Assembly (NCBI GenBank): GCA_016199105.1
Contig: JACQHI010000466.1
Span: 1 to 13,338, forward strand
Reading direction: 5' to 3'
Length of the DNA stretch: 13,338 nucleotides
Source: Lentisphaerota bacterium
GTDB lineage: Bacteria > Verrucomicrobiota > Kiritimatiellia > JAAZAB01
The translations under genes and the position numbers were made by a program. The notes beneath the pieces are model-generated. The model did not search any database. It saw only the letters and a program-made list of their open reading frames with translations, and was not told the origin of the DNA. The stretch's first letter is position 1. Each line of letters opens with the position of its first letter. Shown one piece after another: positions 11,402-13,338 of this stretch.

Positions 11402-12499
11402 CTATCGGCCGGTGACAGCCCCGGTCTCGCCCACCGCCTCGACCATGGCCCGGAAGTTCTCCGGCGGAATGGGCGGGTTGATCTCGCTGGAGGAGGCCAC
11501 GAACATGCCGCCGGTCTCGAGCGCGTTCGTCTCGCGGATGTGGCGGCGGACCTCAGCCCTGACCTGCGCCGGGGTGCCGCGCTCCATGAGATCCACGCCG
11601 TCCACGCCGCCGGCCCAAACCATCTCCGGCCAGTCGTTCTTCAGCCCGACAATGTCCATGCCGCAGTTCGGCTCCAGGCAGTAGAACCCGTCAACGCCGC
11701 AGGCCATCAAGTCCGGGATCGCCTTCCGGTAGTTGCCGTCGCTGTGGTAGAGCGCCTTGACGCCGTGTTCGTGCCAGGCGGCGGCGACCTGCCTGACGGC
11801 CGGAAAATGGTGCTCGTGGAGGAACTCCGGAGAAAAAATCGGCCCCTGCTTGGTGGCGAAATCCTCGGGAATCAGGATCACCGGCGAGAGCGCGGGATCC
11901 GCCACGGCGTGAACCCGGCGGAGTTCGCGCGCCGCCGAAGCGTCGAGAAACTCCTTGAGCACCTCCGGGTACTCGAGTTGGAAGAAGGTGAAAATCTCCA
12001 GGCCCATGCCGTCGAAGGCATGGCAAAAACCGGTGCCGCTGTATTTCAGGATGACGGTGTCGCCGATCTTCGCCTGCAACGCCAGCATGGCGTTGCGATA
12101 CTCCTCGCGGATGCGACCGGCGTCGAACGGCGCCGCGCGCAGGGCCGCGGTCTGGCGCCGCAGCCAGGCGGCCGCGCCGTGCTCGTCGGTGAAAGGGCGG
12201 CTGACGCGCCAGCTCGTCCAGTTGTCGTTCTGGGTCACAAAACCGTTATGCTCGACGCGGGCCGTGCCGCGCGGCGCCACCGGCGGCATCACCAGGTCGC
12301 ACGTCCGGCGGATGACGGCGCAGATGTCGTCCACGGTGTAGTCGAAACCCGTAATCGTCTTGCCGGTCCAGTCGGCGATCACGCGCGGATTGTAGCTGAG
12401 CTGTTCGAGCAGCGCGCAGCGGTCCACGGCCTGGTGGTTCAGCGTGGCCTCGACGCGTTCGCGCCGGGTCATGCGGTCGGAAGGGAACAGCTTTGTCAT
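11402..12499 (-). CDS. Uroporphyrinogen decarboxylase (URO-D) family protein, methyltransferase-like
   Basis: The 365-residue protein starts at ATG 12499, which overlaps the stop of the upstream gene (ATGA), with GGAGGT 9 nt before it. RERVEATLNHQAVDR (13-27) is the usual N-terminal URO-D signature. PEDFATKQGPIFSPEFLHEHHFPAV (211-235) and GGVDGVDLMERGTPAQVRAEVRRHI (297-321) match the barrel loops of the URO-D/MtaA/CmuA superfamily. NPPIPPENFRAMVEA (341-355) is the typical end. True heme-pathway HemE is unlikely because its N-terminal substrate-binding motif is missing. In corrinoid methyltransferases a HxCGN-like motif binds zinc; here it is YHSDGN (251-256), with Asp in place of Cys, so zinc use may differ or activity may be altered. 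In anaerobic and PVC bacteria such paralogues are often tied to demethylation or uncharacterised sugar-related loci. It is cytosolic, and the substrate is unknown. Confidence 0.88.
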   Translation of the reverse strand: MTKLFPSDRMTRRERVEATLNHQAVDRCALLEQLSYNPRVIADWTGKTITGFDYTVDDICAVIRRTCDLVMPPVAPRGTARVEHNGFVTQNDNWTSWRVSRPFTDEHGAAAWLRRQTAALRAAPFDAGRIREEYRNAMLALQAKIGDTVILKYSGTGFCHAFDGMGLEIFTFFQLEYPEVLKEFLDASAARELRRVHAVADPALSPVILIPEDFATKQGPIFSPEFLHEHHFPAVRQVAAAWHEHGVKALYHSDGNYRKAIPDLMACGVDGFYCLEPNCGMDIVGLKNDWPEMVWAGGVDGVDLMERGTPAQVRAEVRRHIRETNALETGGMFVASSSEINPPIPPENFRAMVEAVGETGAVTGR

Positions 12500-13338
12500 A
12501 GTCGTAGGACCTCCGAAAGTTTGGCGTTCAAACGGGGCAGATCAGCCGGATAGACTGAAATCAACTTCTTGCCCTCCTGCTGATACAACTTCTGCTTCAG
12601 CAACATACCGATCTTGTAATCGGTCGTGTCCAGCCCCCAATACTCGATATAGACGTCGTAACGTGGCAGATAATAATCCGGACGCACCGCGTACCCCTGG
12701 ATGATCTGAAACTTGTCGTCATAACGATACTCAATATCGCGGGCGCTGAGCCAATCCGCTATCAAGCGCTCGCCACTCGACTGCACCACGGTGCGGTCGG
12801 CGGTGAGTATGGTTTTCTGGTTTTGAACTTTCATGTCGAAGTTGCGCCGTTCGATGAAGACGGCATCGAAGCAGGCTGCGCAATACACGCGCTGAAACTG
12901 CCGTTCCGAGAGTTGGCGTTCCTCCGGGGTGGTCTCGCGGGCGCATCGCGAACAGGCCACCGGCCCGCACTCGTGTCGATCCCGAACGACCGCCTCGATC
13001 TGTTCGATGGCGCGCAGGGCCGCGGCCAGCACGTAGTCCAGCCCATTGGCGCGATTCGCCGCATCGCGGAGAGCGGGCAGAGCCGATTCGTCGCCAATCT
13101 TGCCGAGAGCCAGCAAGGCATACTGCCGCACCTGCGGGTGCATATCGCGTGTGAGTTCGCACAGACAGGGAACTGCCCTACTGAGGCCCTCGTTTTGTGC
13201 AAGCTTGCCCAGCGCCGAGGCGGCGGCACGGCGAACAGTCGGACCCGGATGCCGGCAGAGCTGCAACAGTTCGTCGACGGCACAGGCATTTCCAGTTTCG
13301 CCCAATGCAACGGCGCGACGCCGGGCCTGCTCGGCGGC
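12496..13338 (-). CDS. HEAT-repeat protein with zinc ribbon and PD-(D/E)XK-like nuclease domain (5' partial)
   Basis: The frame is open to the right edge. The TTG at 13305 is probably internal, because the 11 codons before it (AAEQARRRAVA) continue the HEAT pattern. Residues are numbered from that TTG. Residues 1-105 form two to three HEAT units: AVDELLQLCRHPGPTVRRAAASALGKL, then AVPCLCELTRDMHPQVRQYALLALGKIGD, then ALPALRDAAN. Residues 113-146 hold a zinc ribbon, with Cys118-x2-Cys121 and Cys142-x2-Cys145. From 170 to 265 is a restriction-endonuclease-like fold: SGERLIADWL (Glu179), RPDYYLPRYDVYIEYWG (Asp210, Glu221) and YKIGMLLKQKLYQQEGKKLISVYP. The usual ExK lysine is replaced by Trp223; Lys231, Lys237 or Lys239 might substitute, as in the nuclease domains fused to some helicases. 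A DNA-processing role is inferred. The stop overlaps the URO-D start by 4 nt (ATGA). Confidence 0.8.
   Translation of the reverse strand, partial: AAEQARRRAVALGETGNACAVDELLQLCRHPGPTVRRAAASALGKLAQNEGLSRAVPCLCELTRDMHPQVRQYALLALGKIGDESALPALRDAANRANGLDYVLAAALRAIEQIEAVVRDRHECGPVACSRCARETTPEERQLSERQFQRVYCAACFDAVFIERRNFDMKVQNQKTILTADRTVVQSSGERLIADWLSARDIEYRYDDKFQIIQGYAVRPDYYLPRYDVYIEYWGLDTTDYKIGMLLKQKLYQQEGKKLISVYPADLPRLNAKLSEVLRL
12509..12514 (-). promoter_or_regulatory. Ribosome binding site GGAGGT inside the upstream gene
   Basis: On the minus strand GGAGGT lies within the last codons of the HEAT-nuclease gene, 9 nt before ATG 12499. With the ATGA overlap this indicates translational coupling. 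Confidence 0.75.

Noticed and set aside
11540..12553. Plus-strand open frame of 337 codons opposite the URO-D-like gene
   Set aside because: The minus strand has conserved URO-D motifs, a GGAGGT site and start/stop coupling. The plus frame is an antisense shadow typical of GC-rich DNA.

Overview
The window is GC-rich DNA, probably from a PVC-superphylum bacterium (Kiritimatiellota, Lentisphaerota, Verrucomicrobiota or Planctomycetota). This is inferred from the gene content (parallel beta-helix protein, toroid-like protein, SGNH esterase, uroporphyrinogen-decarboxylase-family protein, large secreted propeller protein) and from gaps packed with short palindromic repeats. No rRNA, tRNA, CRISPR array or transposase gene was seen, and a 16S-level assignment is not possible.

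Layout. Positions 2-4911 (+) carry a 5'-truncated right-handed parallel beta-helix protein, a cytosolic protein of probable alpha-helical toroid fold, a small predicted membrane protein and an SGNH/GDSL esterase with an N-terminal beta-sandwich. The beta-helix and SGNH proteins point to glycan breakdown or deacylation, and the toroid protein may belong to the same process. The four genes are separated by repeat-filled gaps of 200-345 bp, so a single tight operon is unlikely. Positions 4912-5363 are a composite repeat block. Positions 5364-8564 (+) encode a secreted protein of about 1,066 residues that joins a CsgG/FlgO-like domain, a long unassigned middle part, a beta-propeller and a TPR-like tail.

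Positions 8565-9367 are a gene graveyard. They hold the C-terminal remnant of an alpha/beta hydrolase, an AT-richer tandem repeat, a long inverted repeat, and the last codons of a kelch-type protein on the minus strand. Positions 9368-11061 (+) encode a small ORF overlapping a minimal nucleotidyltransferase, followed 28 bp later by a secreted kinesin-light-chain-type TPR protein. Positions 11062-11401 hold a second copy of the kelch 3' end and its flank. Positions 11402-13338 (-) hold a URO-D/methyltransferase-like gene translationally coupled (ATGA overlap) to an upstream gene. That upstream gene runs off the right edge and joins HEAT repeats, a four-cysteine zinc ribbon and a PD-(D/E)XK-like nuclease domain.

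The strongest unexplained signals are four. (1) A 26-29 nt imperfect palindrome occurs four times in three different gaps. (2) Decayed kelch 3' ends occur twice, about 2 kb apart, with shared flanks. (3) HEAT repeats, a zinc ribbon and a nuclease domain are combined in one protein and coupled to a URO-D gene. (4) The small-ORF/nucleotidyltransferase pair resembles a toxin-antitoxin layout.
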